From contig JAPPJY010000063.1 of assembly GCA_028874335.1 (NCBI GenBank), forward strand, positions 1 through 64,000: 64,000 bases of DNA, written 5' to 3'. Position numbers and translations under genes: made by a program. The notes below the pieces were generated by a model. That model was not told the DNA's origin and made no database searches. It saw nothing but the letters and a program-made list of their open reading frames with translations. Source of the stretch: Gemmatimonadota bacterium (lineage in GTDB: Bacteria > Latescibacterota > UBA2968 > GCA-2709665). Positions 18,838 through 28,640 of this stretch are shown here, in pieces; the stretch's first letter is position 1, and each line of letters begins with the position of its first letter.

Positions 18838-20010
18838 TCAGAAGAATGCCCGTTTGATGTTCCGGACGGCCTGTCGGATACGGTGCTCGTTTTCGATGAG
18901 GGAAATACGCACGTAACCCTCGCCCATGTCGCCGAAACCAATACCGGGGGAAACGGCGACCTCCGCTTCCTCCATCATTTTGAGCGAAAACCCCATCGAG
19001 CCCAGATAACGGTATTTTTCGGGAATCGGAGTCCAGATGAACATGGACGCCTTGGGTTTGAAAACGGGCCAGCCGATCCGGTTGAGCCCCTCCACCAGAA
19101 CATCGCGCCTGGAGCGATAGATATCGGCGGCCTGGACGACACAGTCCTGAGGACCGTCCAGCGCGGCAATGGCGGCGACCTGGATCGGCGTAAAAATACC
19201 GTAGTCGTAGTAGTGCTTGATGGTCTTCAACGCTTCGATGACTTCCGGATTGCCGAGACAGAAGCCGACCCGCCAACCCGCCATGTTGTAGGTCTTGGAC
19301 ATCGTGTAGAATTCCACGCCCACTTCCTTGGCCCCTTTTACCTGGAGCAGGCTGGGCGCCTCGTAGCCGTCGAAAACGATGTCGGAATACGCCATGTCGT
19401 GGATGATGACGATTTCCTGCCTGCGGGCGAAGTCCACGATTTCTTCAAAGAAAGCAGGGTCTACCGTCGCGGTGGTGGGGTTGTTGGGGAAATTGAAGAT
19501 CATCATCTTCGGCTTTGGCCACAGCTCTCTCGCCACCATCTGGATTTCGGGAATGAACTCCTTTTCCGGCTTTAACGGCAGACTCAGCACGTTGCCGTTC
19601 GCAATGGCGACGCCGTAGAGGTGCAGAGGGTACGCGGGGTTAGGCACGATTGCGAGATCGCCCGGGTCCAGAAGCGCCAGGCAGATGTGAGCGAGTCCCT
19701 CCTTCGAACCTATGGTGGCGAGGGCTTCCGTTTCCGGGTCCAGGTCGACGCCGAAGCGACGCCTGTAATGCCGGCAGATGGCCGCGCGCAACGCGGCGAT
19801 GCCCTGCGAGGGTCCATAGCGGTGGGTCTTCGGATCTCCGGCGACTTCGACCAGTTTGTCCACAATATGCGCAGGGGTGGGCTGGTCCGGGTTTCCCATC
19901 CCCAGATCGATAATGTCCACACCCTGCCGGCGCAGGCGCATCTTGTGCGCGTTGACGTCGGCAAACACATACGGCGGAAGGCGTTCGATTCTGCGTGACG
20001 TGATTTTCAT
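18838..20010 (-). CDS. alaC: alanine-synthesising aminotransferase AlaC-like
   Basis: 390 residues from ATG 20010. It is strikingly like E. coli AlaC along its length as I recall it: IERLPPYVFADVNAHK, DLGMGNPDQPTP, GSKEGLAHICLALLDPGD, SKTYNMAGWRVGF (PLP Lys) and SPGIGFGDMGEGYVRISLIE. AlaC makes alanine from pyruvate and glutamate. The same branch includes LL-diaminopimelate aminotransferase-like enzymes, so a lysine-pathway role is an alternative. It sits between cimA and argJ; cimA stops 52 bp upstream of this start. Confidence 0.85.
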   Translation of the reverse strand: MKITSRRIERLPPYVFADVNAHKMRLRRQGVDIIDLGMGNPDQPTPAHIVDKLVEVAGDPKTHRYGPSQGIAALRAAICRHYRRRFGVDLDPETEALATIGSKEGLAHICLALLDPGDLAIVPNPAYPLHLYGVAIANGNVLSLPLKPEKEFIPEIQMVARELWPKPKMMIFNFPNNPTTATVDPAFFEEIVDFARRQEIVIIHDMAYSDIVFDGYEAPSLLQVKGAKEVGVEFYTMSKTYNMAGWRVGFCLGNPEVIEALKTIKHYYDYGIFTPIQVAAIAALDGPQDCVVQAADIYRSRRDVLVEGLNRIGWPVFKPKASMFIWTPIPEKYRYLGSMGFSLKMMEEAEVAVSPGIGFGDMGEGYVRISLIENEHRIRQAVRNIKRAFF

Positions 20011-20062
20011 TGACGAAACCGGAAGACTGGGCCGATCCCGATCGGCCCAGGTCAAAGGGACG

Positions 20063-21670
20063 TTACGCGAGCGCTTCCCGCAGGATCGGTTCGCTGGCGG
20101 TCAGGAAGCCCTCCCTGAGCAGCTTGTAAGTAAGGCTGTCCACCAGAGCGATCCAGCTGGCTTCAATGATGTTCTCCGATACGCCGATCGTATTCCAGAC
20201 CCGGTGGCTGTCAGACGACTCGATGAGCACGCGTACCCTTGCGGCGGTGCCGTCCCGGGCGGAAAGGACGCGCACCTTGTAGTCTTCGAGATGGACGTCC
20301 TTGAGGATTGGGTACACGGGTTCGAGACCCTGCCGGAGCGCCGCGTCAAGCGCGTTTACCGGCCCGTCGCCATCGGCCACGGTGTGATAGACATGGCCGT
20401 CGACCTCGACCTTGACGATTGCTTCGACTTCCGTTCCTTCAGCCGACTTCCGGTTGATTGTGCGGAATCCGATGAGGCGGAACGGATCGGAGATGGCGCC
20501 GAGCGCTTTTCGGGCCAGGATTTCGAAGGACGCCTCCGCGGCTTCAAAGACGTACCCCTCGTGTTCGAGTTGCTTGATCTGGCGGAGAAGGCGCTGAAGC
20601 GCAGGATGTTTTTTGTCGAGTCCCGGAAGGAGATGGTTCAGCTTGGCGGCGATGGTGGCGCTTCCGGATTGCTCGGACAGCAGAAAGCGACGCTCGTTGC
20701 CCACCTGTTCGGGCCGGCAGTGTTCGTACGTCGCGGGCTGTTTGACCATGGCGTCGATGTGAACGCCGCCTTTGTGGGCAAACGCGCTTTCGCCCACATA
20801 AGGCTGCCGGTGATCGTGATGGACGTTCGCGATTTCGCTGAGAAAACGGGAGAAGTCCATGAGTCCGGCGAGTCGTTCCGGGCCGATACTGGATTTGTCG
20901 AGTTTCAGTTCGAGGCTCGGGATGATCGAACAGAGATTCGCGTTGCCGCAGCGCTCCCCGTAACCGTTGAACGTGCCCTGTACCTGAATGGCGCCCATTT
21001 CGACCGCCACGAGCGCGTTGGCGACGCCGACGCCGGCGTCGTTGTGGGTGTGGATCCCGAACGGCGACGTGATCCTTGTCTTCACGTCTTCGATGGTCTC
21101 CTTGAGTTCCGAAGGCAGGGTTCCTCCGTTTGTGTCGCAGAGGACCAGAATCCCGGCGCCGCCCTCCTGTGCCGCCAGGAGCGTGGCGATGGCGTATTGA
21201 GGATCGGCCCTGTACCCGTCGAAGAAATGTTCCGCGTCGTAGACGACCTCCCGTCCGTTTGATGCAATGAACGCGACCGAGTCCCGAATGAGTCTCAGGT
21301 TCTCGTCGAGAGTGGTTCGAAGGACGTGGGCGACGTGCAGTTCCCATGACTTGCCGAAGAGCGTGACCACGCCGGTGCCCGCCTGCAGCAGCGTATTGAG
21401 GATCGCATCGTCCTCCGGATGATTGTTCGCCCGGCGTGTACTGCCGAAGGCGGTAACCTTCGCGTTCTTCAGCGGGAGTTCGCGAATGCGATTGAAAAAC
21501 TCCATGTCCTTCGGATTGGTGGGATTCGGCCATCCGCCCTCGATGTAGTGGACGCCGAGGGCATCCAGTCGCTGCGCGATTGTGAGCTTGTCATCGAGCG
21601 AGAACGCGATCCCTTCGGCCTGCGCGCCGTCTCTGAGGGTGGAATCGTAAATCTGTACGCGATTGGACAT
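20063..21670 (-). CDS. cimA: citramalate synthase
   Basis: 535 residues from the second of two adjacent ATGs (21670), six bases after AGGAG. HMGL-type barrel: IYDSTLRDGAQAEGI with the metal Asp, CDTNGGTLP, and HTHNDAGVGVANALVA with the metal His residues. The C-terminal LeuA-type dimer/regulatory domain follows (about 390-535). The TIGR00977-type sequence (EGGWPNPTNPKD) separates it from LeuA. CimA condenses pyruvate and acetyl-CoA to citramalate, giving 2-oxobutyrate through LeuBCD and so isoleucine without threonine. Placement after leuB fits this. Confidence 0.92.
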   Translation of the reverse strand: MSNRVQIYDSTLRDGAQAEGIAFSLDDKLTIAQRLDALGVHYIEGGWPNPTNPKDMEFFNRIRELPLKNAKVTAFGSTRRANNHPEDDAILNTLLQAGTGVVTLFGKSWELHVAHVLRTTLDENLRLIRDSVAFIASNGREVVYDAEHFFDGYRADPQYAIATLLAAQEGGAGILVLCDTNGGTLPSELKETIEDVKTRITSPFGIHTHNDAGVGVANALVAVEMGAIQVQGTFNGYGERCGNANLCSIIPSLELKLDKSSIGPERLAGLMDFSRFLSEIANVHHDHRQPYVGESAFAHKGGVHIDAMVKQPATYEHCRPEQVGNERRFLLSEQSGSATIAAKLNHLLPGLDKKHPALQRLLRQIKQLEHEGYVFEAAEASFEILARKALGAISDPFRLIGFRTINRKSAEGTEVEAIVKVEVDGHVYHTVADGDGPVNALDAALRQGLEPVYPILKDVHLEDYKVRVLSARDGTAARVRVLIESSDSHRVWNTIGVSENIIEASWIALVDSLTYKLLREGFLTASEPILREALA

Positions 21671-21779
21671 CATAGACTCCTGTGCATTGGGTCGGAGATT
21701 CGGTGAATCCGGATCAGACGCGCACGGTCGGCTTGACGGCCGCGTCCACGGTTTCAACAGATCGCCGTTCCAATGCGGC

Positions 21780-21801
21780 CCGGGCGGTTAAAGCCGCCCG
21801 G
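21780..21801. other. intercistronic hairpin between leuB and cimA
   Basis: A perfect 8 bp stem (CCGGGCGG / CCGCCCGG) with a 6-base loop, in the 185 bp gap between leuB and cimA. No U run follows on either strand, so it is not a standard terminator. It could stabilise the upstream message or pause polymerase and so set the leuB to cimA ratio. Confidence 0.5.
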
Positions 21802-21855
21802 TCGATTCCACTTCCCTTCTGACGAATTCAGCTGTGTCATCCTATGTTTCCCGTA

Positions 21856-22920
21856 TTACGCGCGTGCGACCGCATCGGCGATGAGATCGCCCACTTCGGA
21901 CGTGTTGAATCCCATTTCTCCTGCGCCCATGCCCTTGAGTTTCGTGCCGACGACCTGGATGATGGCGTTTTCCAGGATGACAGCGCTTTCGGTCTCGCCC
22001 AGGACGTCGAGCATCATCTGTGCGGCGGCGATGCCCGCGACGGGATTGATGACGCCCATACCGGTGTACTTGGGCGCCGATCCCCCAATGGGTTCGAACA
22101 TGGAAACGCCCTCGGGGTTTATGTTGCCGCCCGCCGCAACACCCATGCCGCCCTGAATCATGGCGCCCAGGTCGGTGATGATGTCGCCGAACATGTTATC
22201 GGTGACGATAACGTCGAACCACTCCGGGTTCTTTACCATCCACATCGTGATGGCGTCAACGTGGGCGTAGTCCCGTTTGACGTCGGAATACTCGGCATCA
22301 CCGATTTCGTTGAACGTGCGCTCCCACAGGTCGAAGGCGTAGGTGAGCACGTTGGTCTTGCCGCAGAGGGTTAGGGTGTTGGCTCGACTGCGTCTTCGCG
22401 TGTATTCGAAGGCGTACCTGAGGCAGCGCTCCACGCCCTTTCGGGTATTGATGGATTCCTGGACGGCGACTTCGTCGGGTGTGCCCTGTTTGAGGAATCC
22501 GCCCGCGCCGGAATAGAGGCCCTCGGTGTTTTCGCGCACGACGACAAAGTCGACGTCGGCGGGCCCCTTGTCCTTTAAAGGGCAGTCCACGTTGGGGTAG
22601 AGCTTGACCGGACGCAGGTTGATGTACTGATCCAGCTCAAAGCGGGTTCTGAGGAGAATACCCTTCTCAAGGATCCCGGGCCGAACGTCCGGATGACCAA
22701 TGGCGCCAAGGTAGATGGCGTCGAAGCCGCGTAGCGCTTCAAGGGCGGAGTCGGGCAGGGTTTCACCGGTTCTGAGATATCGCTCGCCGCCAAAGTCGAA
22801 GGTCTCGGTCTCATAGTCGAAACCGCATTTCCGGGCGGTGGCGTTGATGCACTTCAGGCCTTCCACCATAACTTCCGGACCCGTGCCGTCACCGGGGATG
22901 ACTGCGATCTTGTAGGACAA
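21856..22920 (-). CDS. leuB: 3-isopropylmalate dehydrogenase
   Basis: 354 residues, TTG start with GGAGGA five bases upstream. It begins [15 protein letters not shown] and carries the substrate/metal segment [19 protein letters not shown] and [12 protein letters not shown]. It oxidatively decarboxylates 3-isopropylmalate using NAD; in a citramalate pathway the same enzyme also handles 3-methylmalate. It lies 17 bp downstream of leuD in the leu cluster. A relaxed member acting on isocitrate-type substrates is the alternative, but the context decides. Confidence 0.92.
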   Translation of the reverse strand: MSYKIAVIPGDGTGPEVMVEGLKCINATARKCGFDYETETFDFGGERYLRTGETLPDSALEALRGFDAIYLGAIGHPDVRPGILEKGILLRTRFELDQYINLRPVKLYPNVDCPLKDKGPADVDFVVVRENTEGLYSGAGGFLKQGTPDEVAVQESINTRKGVERCLRYAFEYTRRRSRANTLTLCGKTNVLTYAFDLWERTFNEIGDAEYSDVKRDYAHVDAITMWMVKNPEWFDVIVTDNMFGDIITDLGAMIQGGMGVAAGGNINPEGVSMFEPIGGSAPKYTGMGVINPVAGIAAAQMMLDVLGETESAVILENAIIQVVGTKLKGMGAGEMGFNTSEVGDLIADAVARA

Positions 22921-22937
22921 GGGCTTCCTCCAATGGG

Positions 22938-23534
22938 TTAGAATCCTGAGATATAGGGGAGTCTTCGCACGACGGAACGGACGCTTTCACGGCCTTCCAG
23001 CAGCATCCCTGTGGCGTCCCACGTCCCTTCCAGAAGTTGAATGCGGTCGCCGTCGGGGATCCGGACGTCGAACGCGAGTTCGCCGCATGACAGGGTCCTT
23101 GCTTCCAGGTCGACGGTTATCTCGCGCTCCGGATCGGATTCAACGGCGTCCATCAGCGTCTGAATGCTCCCTGCCGGCGCGGTGACGCAGGGCAGTCCCA
23201 TTGCCGTGCAATTGCCCTGGAATATTTCCGCAAACGATTCGCCGACGATTGCTCCGATGCCCCACCGCATGATCGCCTGCGGCGCGTGCTCCCGGGAAGA
23301 ACCGCATCCGAAGTTGGCGTTCACCACCAGAATGGAAGCCCCGCGGTACCGGTCGTCGTCGAAGGTATGCTCTGTAGACTTCCGGTCGTCGTCGAAGGCG
23401 AATTCCCCGAGGCCCTCGAAAGTGATGTTGCGCAGGTACCTCGCGGGGATGATGCGGTCTGTATCGATGTCGTTGCCCCGCAACGGAATACCCCGACCTT
23501 CCGCCCGGGTCACTGAGGAAGATGCACCGTTCAT
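22938..23534 (-). CDS. leuD: 3-isopropylmalate dehydratase small subunit
   Basis: 198 residues from ATG 23534, six bases after AAGGA. A GTG at 23549 that overlaps the leuC stop is possible but has no ribosome site. Swivelling-domain signatures NDIDTDRIIPARYL and NANFGCGSSREHAPQAI are present. It pairs with LeuC to isomerise 2- to 3-isopropylmalate and, in this setting, citramalate to 3-methylmalate. The start is 11 bp after leuC. Confidence 0.95.
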   Translation of the reverse strand: MNGASSSVTRAEGRGIPLRGNDIDTDRIIPARYLRNITFEGLGEFAFDDDRKSTEHTFDDDRYRGASILVVNANFGCGSSREHAPQAIMRWGIGAIVGESFAEIFQGNCTAMGLPCVTAPAGSIQTLMDAVESDPEREITVDLEARTLSCGELAFDVRIPDGDRIQLLEGTWDATGMLLEGRESVRSVVRRLPYISGF

Positions 23535-23545
23535 CAACAGTCCTT

Positions 23546-24949
23546 TCACGTGAGCATGGTGCGCACGTCCGTCACTTCACCTGAAACGGCCGCAGCCGCG
23601 ACCATCGCGGGACTCATCAGAAGGGTGCGGCCCGTCGGGCTGCCCTGGCGGCCCTTGAAGTTCCGGTTACTGGAAGAAGCGCAGATCTGGCGGTGCTGCA
23701 GCTTGTCCGGGTTCATGGCCAGGCACATGGAACAGCCGGCGTCTCTCCACTCGAATCCTGCTTCGCGGAAGATTTCATGCAGACCTTCGGCTTCCGCGTC
23801 TTTGCGTACCGCCGCGGAGCCGGGTACCACCAGTGCCTTGACGCTGCCCGACACCCGGTTTCCCTTCACGATGCCGGCGGCTTCCCTGAGGTCGGAAATC
23901 CGGCCGTTGGTGCAGGACCCGATGAACGCGACGTCAATGGGCATGCCGGCGATTGGGCTTCCGGCGTCCAGATCCATGTATTCGTAGGCCTCGGCGGCGA
24001 CATCCCGTTCGTCTTCGCGAAGATCGCGCAGGGCCGGGATCTTTTCGGATACATAGACGCCCTGCCCGGGGGTGATGCCCCACGTGACGGTCGGCTCGAG
24101 CGCAGACCCGTCAAGCTCGAAGACGTCGTCGTAGTGGGCGTCGGAATCCGAGGCCATGGACTTCCACCAGTCTACGGCCCGTTCGAATCCGCCGCCGGAG
24201 GGCGAGTACGCCCGGCCCCTGAGATAGTCGAACGTGGTCTGGTCCGGATTGACGTATCCCGCGCGCGCTCCGCCTTCGATGGACATGTTGCAGATGGACA
24301 TGCGTTCTTCCATACTCAATCGGTCGACGACAGGCCCGGCGTATTCATACGCGTAGCCGACGCCGCCCTTGACGCCGAGACGACGGATGATGTTGAGGAT
24401 GACGTCCTTCGCGAAAACGCCCCTGGAGAGGCTGCCGGTCACCTCGATGCGCCGGACCTTGAGCGGGTGCAGGGCCAGGCACTGCGTGGCCAGAACGTCG
24501 CGCACCTGGGACGTCCCGATGCCGAAGGCGATGGCGCCGAACGCCCCGTGTGTCGACGTATGACTGTCACCGCAGGCGATGGTCATGCCCGGCTGCGTGA
24601 GTCCGAGTTCCGGTCCGATGATATGAACGATGCCCTGGCGGTCGTCGTGAAGGTTGAATAGCGGGATATCGAACTCCCGCGTGTTCTCCTCGATCGCGCC
24701 GAGCATATCCTCGGCCATGGCGTCCATCAGTGGACGGGTGCGTATATCGGTGGGGACGATATGGTCTACCGTGGCATACGTGCGTTCGGGATAGGCGACC
24801 TTGAGGCCGCGTTCGCGCATCATCTGAAACGCCTGGGGGCTGGTTACTTCATGAATGAGATGCAGGCCGATAAAGAGTTGGGTCTGCCCAGACGGAAGTT
24901 CGCGAACGGCGTGGGCGTCCCACACCTTGTAAAACAGACTCTTGCCCAT
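23546..24949 (-). CDS. leuC: 3-isopropylmalate dehydratase large subunit
   Basis: 467 residues, full length for the bacterial LeuC type. It has the [4Fe-4S] ligands (Cys in [14 protein letters not shown] and in [10 protein letters not shown]) and the [20 protein letters not shown] block. It forms a heterodimer with LeuD. The gene lies 71 bp downstream of leuA and directly upstream of leuD. Confidence 0.96.
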   Translation of the reverse strand: MGKSLFYKVWDAHAVRELPSGQTQLFIGLHLIHEVTSPQAFQMMRERGLKVAYPERTYATVDHIVPTDIRTRPLMDAMAEDMLGAIEENTREFDIPLFNLHDDRQGIVHIIGPELGLTQPGMTIACGDSHTSTHGAFGAIAFGIGTSQVRDVLATQCLALHPLKVRRIEVTGSLSRGVFAKDVILNIIRRLGVKGGVGYAYEYAGPVVDRLSMEERMSICNMSIEGGARAGYVNPDQTTFDYLRGRAYSPSGGGFERAVDWWKSMASDSDAHYDDVFELDGSALEPTVTWGITPGQGVYVSEKIPALRDLREDERDVAAEAYEYMDLDAGSPIAGMPIDVAFIGSCTNGRISDLREAAGIVKGNRVSGSVKALVVPGSAAVRKDAEAEGLHEIFREAGFEWRDAGCSMCLAMNPDKLQHRQICASSSNRNFKGRQGSPTGRTLLMSPAMVAAAAVSGEVTDVRTMLT

Positions 24950-25020
24950 GGGTGGTGTCGACCTCCGTGACTTGCGTTTCAGGCGCCGGAATCGGCGTCG
25001 GTTCGTCCGAATGCGGGGTC

Positions 25021-26565
25021 CTACACCGCTTCTGTTCGATGCCGCCGCACGCCCGCGCGCAGGGCCAGATGGTTCAGGGCATCGATGTACGCTTTCGCAC
25101 TGGCCTGGATGATGTCCGTGGACGCGCCCCTTCCGGTGGCGCCGTCACCCTTCCGACTGACCTTGACGGTCACTTCACCCATCGCTTCGGCGCCGTGCGT
25201 GACGGAGCGGATGTGGTATTCGTCGACCTGGACGTTCGTCGAGGTGGCCTTCGCGATGGCCTTGTACGTGGCGTCGACAGGGCCGTCGCCCCACGCGGAC
25301 TCCTGGATTTCGCTTTCGCCGTCCACGCTGATCCTCACGGTGGCCGACGGAATGGTACCGGTGCCGCTCGTGGTGTGCATGTACAGCAGTTGGAATTTCT
25401 CCGGTATGTCCCGGATCTCGTCCTCGACGATGGCCATCAGGTCTTCGTCGTACACTTCCTTCTTCTTGTCCGCCACTTTCAGGAAGCGCTCGTATGCCTT
25501 GTTCAGGTCATTCTGGTCCAGGTGATATCCCAGTTCTTCCAGCCGGTGCCGAAGGGCGTGCCGCCCGGATCTCGCCGTGAGTACGATGCTGGTGGCTTCC
25601 AGACCCACGTCTTTCGGATCGATGATCTCAAAGTTCGCCCGGTTCTTGAGGACGCCGTCCTGGTGTATCCCTGAACTGTGGGCGAAGGCGTTGGCGCCGA
25701 CAATGGCCTTGTTCGGGGCGACGGGTATTCCCATCAGGCGGCTGACGAGCCGGCTCGTCGGACAGATCTCCTTTGAGTCTATATTCGTATAGAGTTCGTA
25801 ATAGTCGCCCCGCGTACGGATTGCCATCACGATCTCCTCCAGCGAGGCGTTTCCGGCGCGTTCGCCCAGACCGTTGACAGTACATTCCGCCTGCCGCGCA
25901 CCGTTGAGGATGGCCGTAAGGCTGTTGATGACCGCCATGCCGAGGTCATCGTGACAGTGAACACTGATGACGGCACGGTTGATATTCGGGACGTTGTCGC
26001 GGATATTGCGAATCAGGCCGCCGAATTGTTCGGGCACGGCATAGCCCACGGTATCGGGAATGTTGACCGTTGAGGCGCCTGCCTCGATCGATGCCTCGAT
26101 GACGGCATAGAGGTAATCGAGTTCGGTACGTGCGGCGTCCATGGGAGAAAATTCCACGTCATCGACAAATGCCCGGGCCCTGCTGACGGCGTCCACCGCC
26201 ATTCCGAGGACTTCGTCGGGGGACTTGCCGATCATGGCGATGTGGTGGGGCGAGGTACCGATGAAGGTGTGGATTCTGGGTCTGACGGCGCCGCTGAGCG
26301 CCTCGCCGGCCCGGTCGATGTCCATCATTACGGCTCTGGCAAGACCGCAGACGGTTGGACCTTCGACCTCCTGTCCGATTCGCCGGACCGCCTCGAAGTC
26401 CTCGTCCGACGAGATGGGGAAGCCGGCTTCGATGACGTCGACTTTCAGCTTGCCGAGCTGCTGGGCGATTTCGATCTTCTCCCGAACGGAGAGTTTCGCG
26501 CCGGGCGTCTGTTCGGCGTCGCGCAACGTGGTGTCGAAGATGAAGACGCGGTCTCGATTGTCCAT
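25021..26565 (-). CDS. leuA: 2-isopropylmalate synthase
   Basis: 514 residues; ATG with AGGAGG upstream. [31 protein letters not shown] and [18 protein letters not shown] are the catalytic and metal blocks. A C-terminal allosteric domain (about 395-514), which normally binds leucine, is present. It condenses acetyl-CoA with 2-oxoisovalerate, the committed step of leucine synthesis. It starts 35 bp downstream of ilvN. Confidence 0.96.
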   Translation of the reverse strand: MDNRDRVFIFDTTLRDAEQTPGAKLSVREKIEIAQQLGKLKVDVIEAGFPISSDEDFEAVRRIGQEVEGPTVCGLARAVMMDIDRAGEALSGAVRPRIHTFIGTSPHHIAMIGKSPDEVLGMAVDAVSRARAFVDDVEFSPMDAARTELDYLYAVIEASIEAGASTVNIPDTVGYAVPEQFGGLIRNIRDNVPNINRAVISVHCHDDLGMAVINSLTAILNGARQAECTVNGLGERAGNASLEEIVMAIRTRGDYYELYTNIDSKEICPTSRLVSRLMGIPVAPNKAIVGANAFAHSSGIHQDGVLKNRANFEIIDPKDVGLEATSIVLTARSGRHALRHRLEELGYHLDQNDLNKAYERFLKVADKKKEVYDEDLMAIVEDEIRDIPEKFQLLYMHTTSGTGTIPSATVRISVDGESEIQESAWGDGPVDATYKAIAKATSTNVQVDEYHIRSVTHGAEAMGEVTVKVSRKGDGATGRGASTDIIQASAKAYIDALNHLALRAGVRRHRTEAV

Positions 26566-26600
26566 GGTATGCTGTCGCCTCCTGCGTGCGGTGCGTCTTG

Positions 26601-27113
26601 CTATTCCCCGCCTCCGGCATCCTGCTTCAGCTGGGAGTCGCGCAGAAGCGCAACCGTGCCCGTCCTTGCGATTTCGTTGATACCGTAATCCTTAAGCATG
26701 TTGATCATCGCCGCGATTTTGTCTTCTTTTCCCGTGACTTCAATCGTCATCGAGTTCGTACTGACATCCACGACGCCCGCCCTGAATATCTCCGCGATCT
26801 GAATGATCTCGGAACGTGTATCGATGCGGGTCTTTACGTTGATGAGCGCAAGTTCGCGCTCGACGAATTCACCCTGCGTGATGTCGATGACCCTGATGAC
26901 GTCCACAAGTCGATTCAGCTGCTTGACCACCTGCTCCAGCACGCGGTCGTCACCTCTCACGACAATGGTCATTCGGGAAATGGTTGGATCTTCGGTTTCT
27001 CCGACGGAGAGGCTGTCGATGTTGAAACCTCGGCTGGAAAACAGGCCTGAGATACGGCAGAGAACGCCGAAGTGGTTCTCGACCAACGCGGAAATGGTGT
27101 GTCTTGTCGGCAT
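26601..27113 (-). CDS. ilvN: acetolactate synthase small (regulatory) subunit
   Basis: 170 residues from ATG 27113, with AAGAGGA upstream. An ACT domain ([21 protein letters not shown]) is followed by the IlvH C-terminal domain ([21 protein letters not shown]). It binds branched-chain amino acids and controls the catalytic subunit IlvB. The catalytic gene ilvB, normally just upstream, is not in the window: the upstream side is a promoter and leader. ilvN is thus the first gene of the leu cluster. Its ribosome site is one arm of a set of competing stems. Confidence 0.94.
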   Translation of the reverse strand: MPTRHTISALVENHFGVLCRISGLFSSRGFNIDSLSVGETEDPTISRMTIVVRGDDRVLEQVVKQLNRLVDVIRVIDITQGEFVERELALINVKTRIDTRSEIIQIAEIFRAGVVDVSTNSMTIEVTGKEDKIAAMINMLKDYGINEIARTGTVALLRDSQLKQDAGGGE

Positions 27114-27121
27114 ATTCAGGT

Positions 27122-27276
27122 CCTCTTGTCCGGTATATGACAGGGCAGTAACCTTGCGATTGCCCGAGAGGCTCGTTCCGGGACCGGCGTTTACTGATTT
27201 TTCAGGGGATTCGACGTGTAAGAGAGCCTCTTGTGTACGTTCAATTGTCCGGAAGGATGGCGGACAGCAAGAGGCT
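27122..27276 (-). promoter_or_regulatory. candidate translation-coupled attenuator of the ilvN-leu cluster
   Basis: Four RNA segments, read on minus, can pair in alternative ways. S1 is AGCCTCTTG (27268-27276). S2 is CAAGAGGCTC (27224-27233). S3 is GAGCCTCT (27167-27174). S4 is CAAGAGG (27122-27128), which contains the ilvN ribosome site. S1:S2 gives 9 bp and S2:S3 gives 8 bp; S1:S4 gives 7 bp and S3:S4 gives 5 bp. A 6 bp hairpin (TGTCCG/CGGACA, 27246-27266) sits inside S1:S2. S1 is exactly three codons of the leader peptide, two of them Leu. There is no U-run terminator, so control of the ribosome site is more likely than termination. Confidence 0.6.
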
Positions 27277-27399
27277 TGAGGATGCGGGGAGAATAAGAAT
27301 TCGCGTACGTGCGACGCCGCGCGCCGCGGAATGGCGCGGTACCGGGAAGGGGCAGGCGCCGGAGGGCGCCGACGCATAGGGTGAAGCGTATGGAGTCAT
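27241..27399 (-). CDS. Leu/Ile-rich leader peptide upstream of ilvN
   Basis: 52 codons from ATG 27399 (GGAG eight bases upstream), ending TGA at 27241-27243; an ATG at 27429 would add ten. The last 20 residues are dense in branched-chain residues: RILILP, then [11 protein letters not shown]. Nine of the last 19 codons are Leu or Ile. This is the layout of ilv/leu leader peptides, which sense charged tRNA by ribosome stalling. The start lies about 43 nt after the predicted transcription start. The three consecutive Leu codons (27265-27273) overlap stem S1. Confidence 0.6.
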   Translation of the reverse strand: MTPYASPYASAPSGACPFPVPRHSAARGVARTRILILPASSSLLLSAILPDN

Positions 27400-27448
27400 C
27401 GTCGCACTCTCCAATTCGGATCCGACCATCCTACGTCATAAAATACGA

Positions 27449-27477
27449 ATATTACAGGATTTGTAAAGGCGTGTCAA
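27449..27477 (-). promoter_or_regulatory. sigma-70-type promoter of the ilvN-leu-cimA cluster
   Basis: Read on minus: TTGACA (27472-27477), a 17 bp spacer, TAATAT (27449-27454). Transcription should start near 27442, leaving a leader of about 330 nt before ilvN. It is back to back with the plus-strand promoter at 27605. Confidence 0.78.
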
Positions 27478-27604
27478 GAAAAATCAGGCAACCTCATCAT
27501 TTCGATGTCGGGCTTTCGGTTCGGACGGCGGCAAAGGCTCCGTCCCCGGCCTTCCCCGCAAGGCGCGGCGGGGTCGCGCCGGTGCGTTTTTTCAGACCGG
27601 GGGC

Positions 27605-27632
27605 TTGACACGATTCGACTTTTTTTATTAAT
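27605..27632 (+). promoter_or_regulatory. sigma-70-type promoter of the Gld-like ABC transporter operon
   Basis: TTGACA at 27605-27610, followed 15-16 bp later by TATTAA/ATTAAT (27626-27632). The spacer is T-rich and slightly short. It is 60-70 bp upstream of the first transporter gene, with no other gene between. Confidence 0.55.
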
Positions 27633-27695
27633 TTTCCGGTCGAATTCAAGTGCGCCGGGTGTTTTCCGGTAACATGGGTTGAAGGAGGACCGTAC

Positions 27696-28640
27696 ATGAT
27701 CCGGGTGGAGAACCTAGTCAAGAACTACGGTGAGGTCCGGGCCGTTCGGGACATCAGTTTCCAGGTCAACGATGGCGAGATTCTGGGGTTCCTAGGTGAG
27801 AACGGGGCGGGCAAGTCAACGACGCTGAAGGTGATGACGGGGTATCTGTCGGCAACCGCCGGCAACGTTTTCGTGGACGACATGAACATCGTGGACGATT
27901 CACTGGAGATCCGCAGACGCGTGGGATACCTGCCTGAGTTGAATCCGCTCTACGGTGAGATGATCGTCTATGACCTGCTTTCGTTCATTGCAACGATCCG
28001 GCGCATGGAAGGCCGGGCGTTCCGGCAGGCGCTGGAGCGCGTCGTCGAGCAATGTGGGCTTGCGGGTGTTGTTCACAGGGCCGTGCAGGAATGCTCAAAG
28101 GGATACAAGCAGCGAATCGGCCTGGCAACGGCGATGCTTCACGATCCGGATATCCTGATTCTGGATGAACCCGTGACCGGGCTGGATCCCAACCAGATTG
28201 TGGAAATCCGCGAGTTGATTCGTTCGCTCGGGCGCGAGAAGACGTTGATCATGTCCAGCCACATCCTGCAGGAAATCGAAGCGACCGTGGACCGGATCAT
28301 CATCATTCACAACGGGGAAATCGTGGCGGACGGTCTTCGCGAGGAACTGATGTCCAGCTTCAGGGGACAGACGCAGTTGACGCTCGAGGTCAAAGAGGCG
28401 CAAGAGGAGAGCGTGCAGGGGCTGCCCGAACAGCTGCAGGGGGTCGCGCTTTCAGGCGTGGCCGAGAACAATGGATCTCAGACGCTCGTGCTGGAATACG
28501 ACCGCGACACGGATCCCAGGGAACGTATTTTCCATTATGCCAGAGACCACGGATGGGTGATTCTTGAAATGAGCCAGGCTCGAGTTCAGCTGGAGGACGT
28601 ATTCAGGAATCTCACGGGAGAGGGGGCGTCCAATGCATAA
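27696..28640 (+). CDS. ABC transporter ATP-binding protein, GldA-like
   Basis: 314 residues; ATG with GAAGGAGG upstream. Walker A GENGAGKS at about 35-42. The signature loop reads CSKGYKQRIGLA instead of LSGGQ, a variant typical of GldA/NosF-type exporters. Walker B is ILILDEPVTGLDP. The C-terminal extension (about 220-314) is also typical. With the two following genes it forms an ABC-2 system of the gliding-motility GldAFG type. Outside Bacteroidetes such systems occur without proven gliding. It overlaps the permease gene by 8 bp. Confidence 0.88.
   Translation: MIRVENLVKNYGEVRAVRDISFQVNDGEILGFLGENGAGKSTTLKVMTGYLSATAGNVFVDDMNIVDDSLEIRRRVGYLPELNPLYGEMIVYDLLSFIATIRRMEGRAFRQALERVVEQCGLAGVVHRAVQECSKGYKQRIGLATAMLHDPDILILDEPVTGLDPNQIVEIRELIRSLGREKTLIMSSHILQEIEATVDRIIIIHNGEIVADGLREELMSSFRGQTQLTLEVKEAQEESVQGLPEQLQGVALSGVAENNGSQTLVLEYDRDTDPRERIFHYARDHGWVILEMSQARVQLEDVFRNLTGEGASNA

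Noticed and set aside
18827-19276. Upstream extension of argJ to 19276
   Set aside because: It runs out of frame through alaC; the TTG at 18826 has a good ribosome site and gives the normal ArgJ length.
19856-21262. 468-residue plus-strand open frame opposite cimA
   Set aside because: Mirrors the cimA codon pattern; no recognisable domain.
27224-27276. T-box or other known riboswitch upstream of ilvN
   Set aside because: No T-box sequence (AGGGTGGNACCGCG) is present; the leader peptide with Leu/Ile codons explains the stems better.
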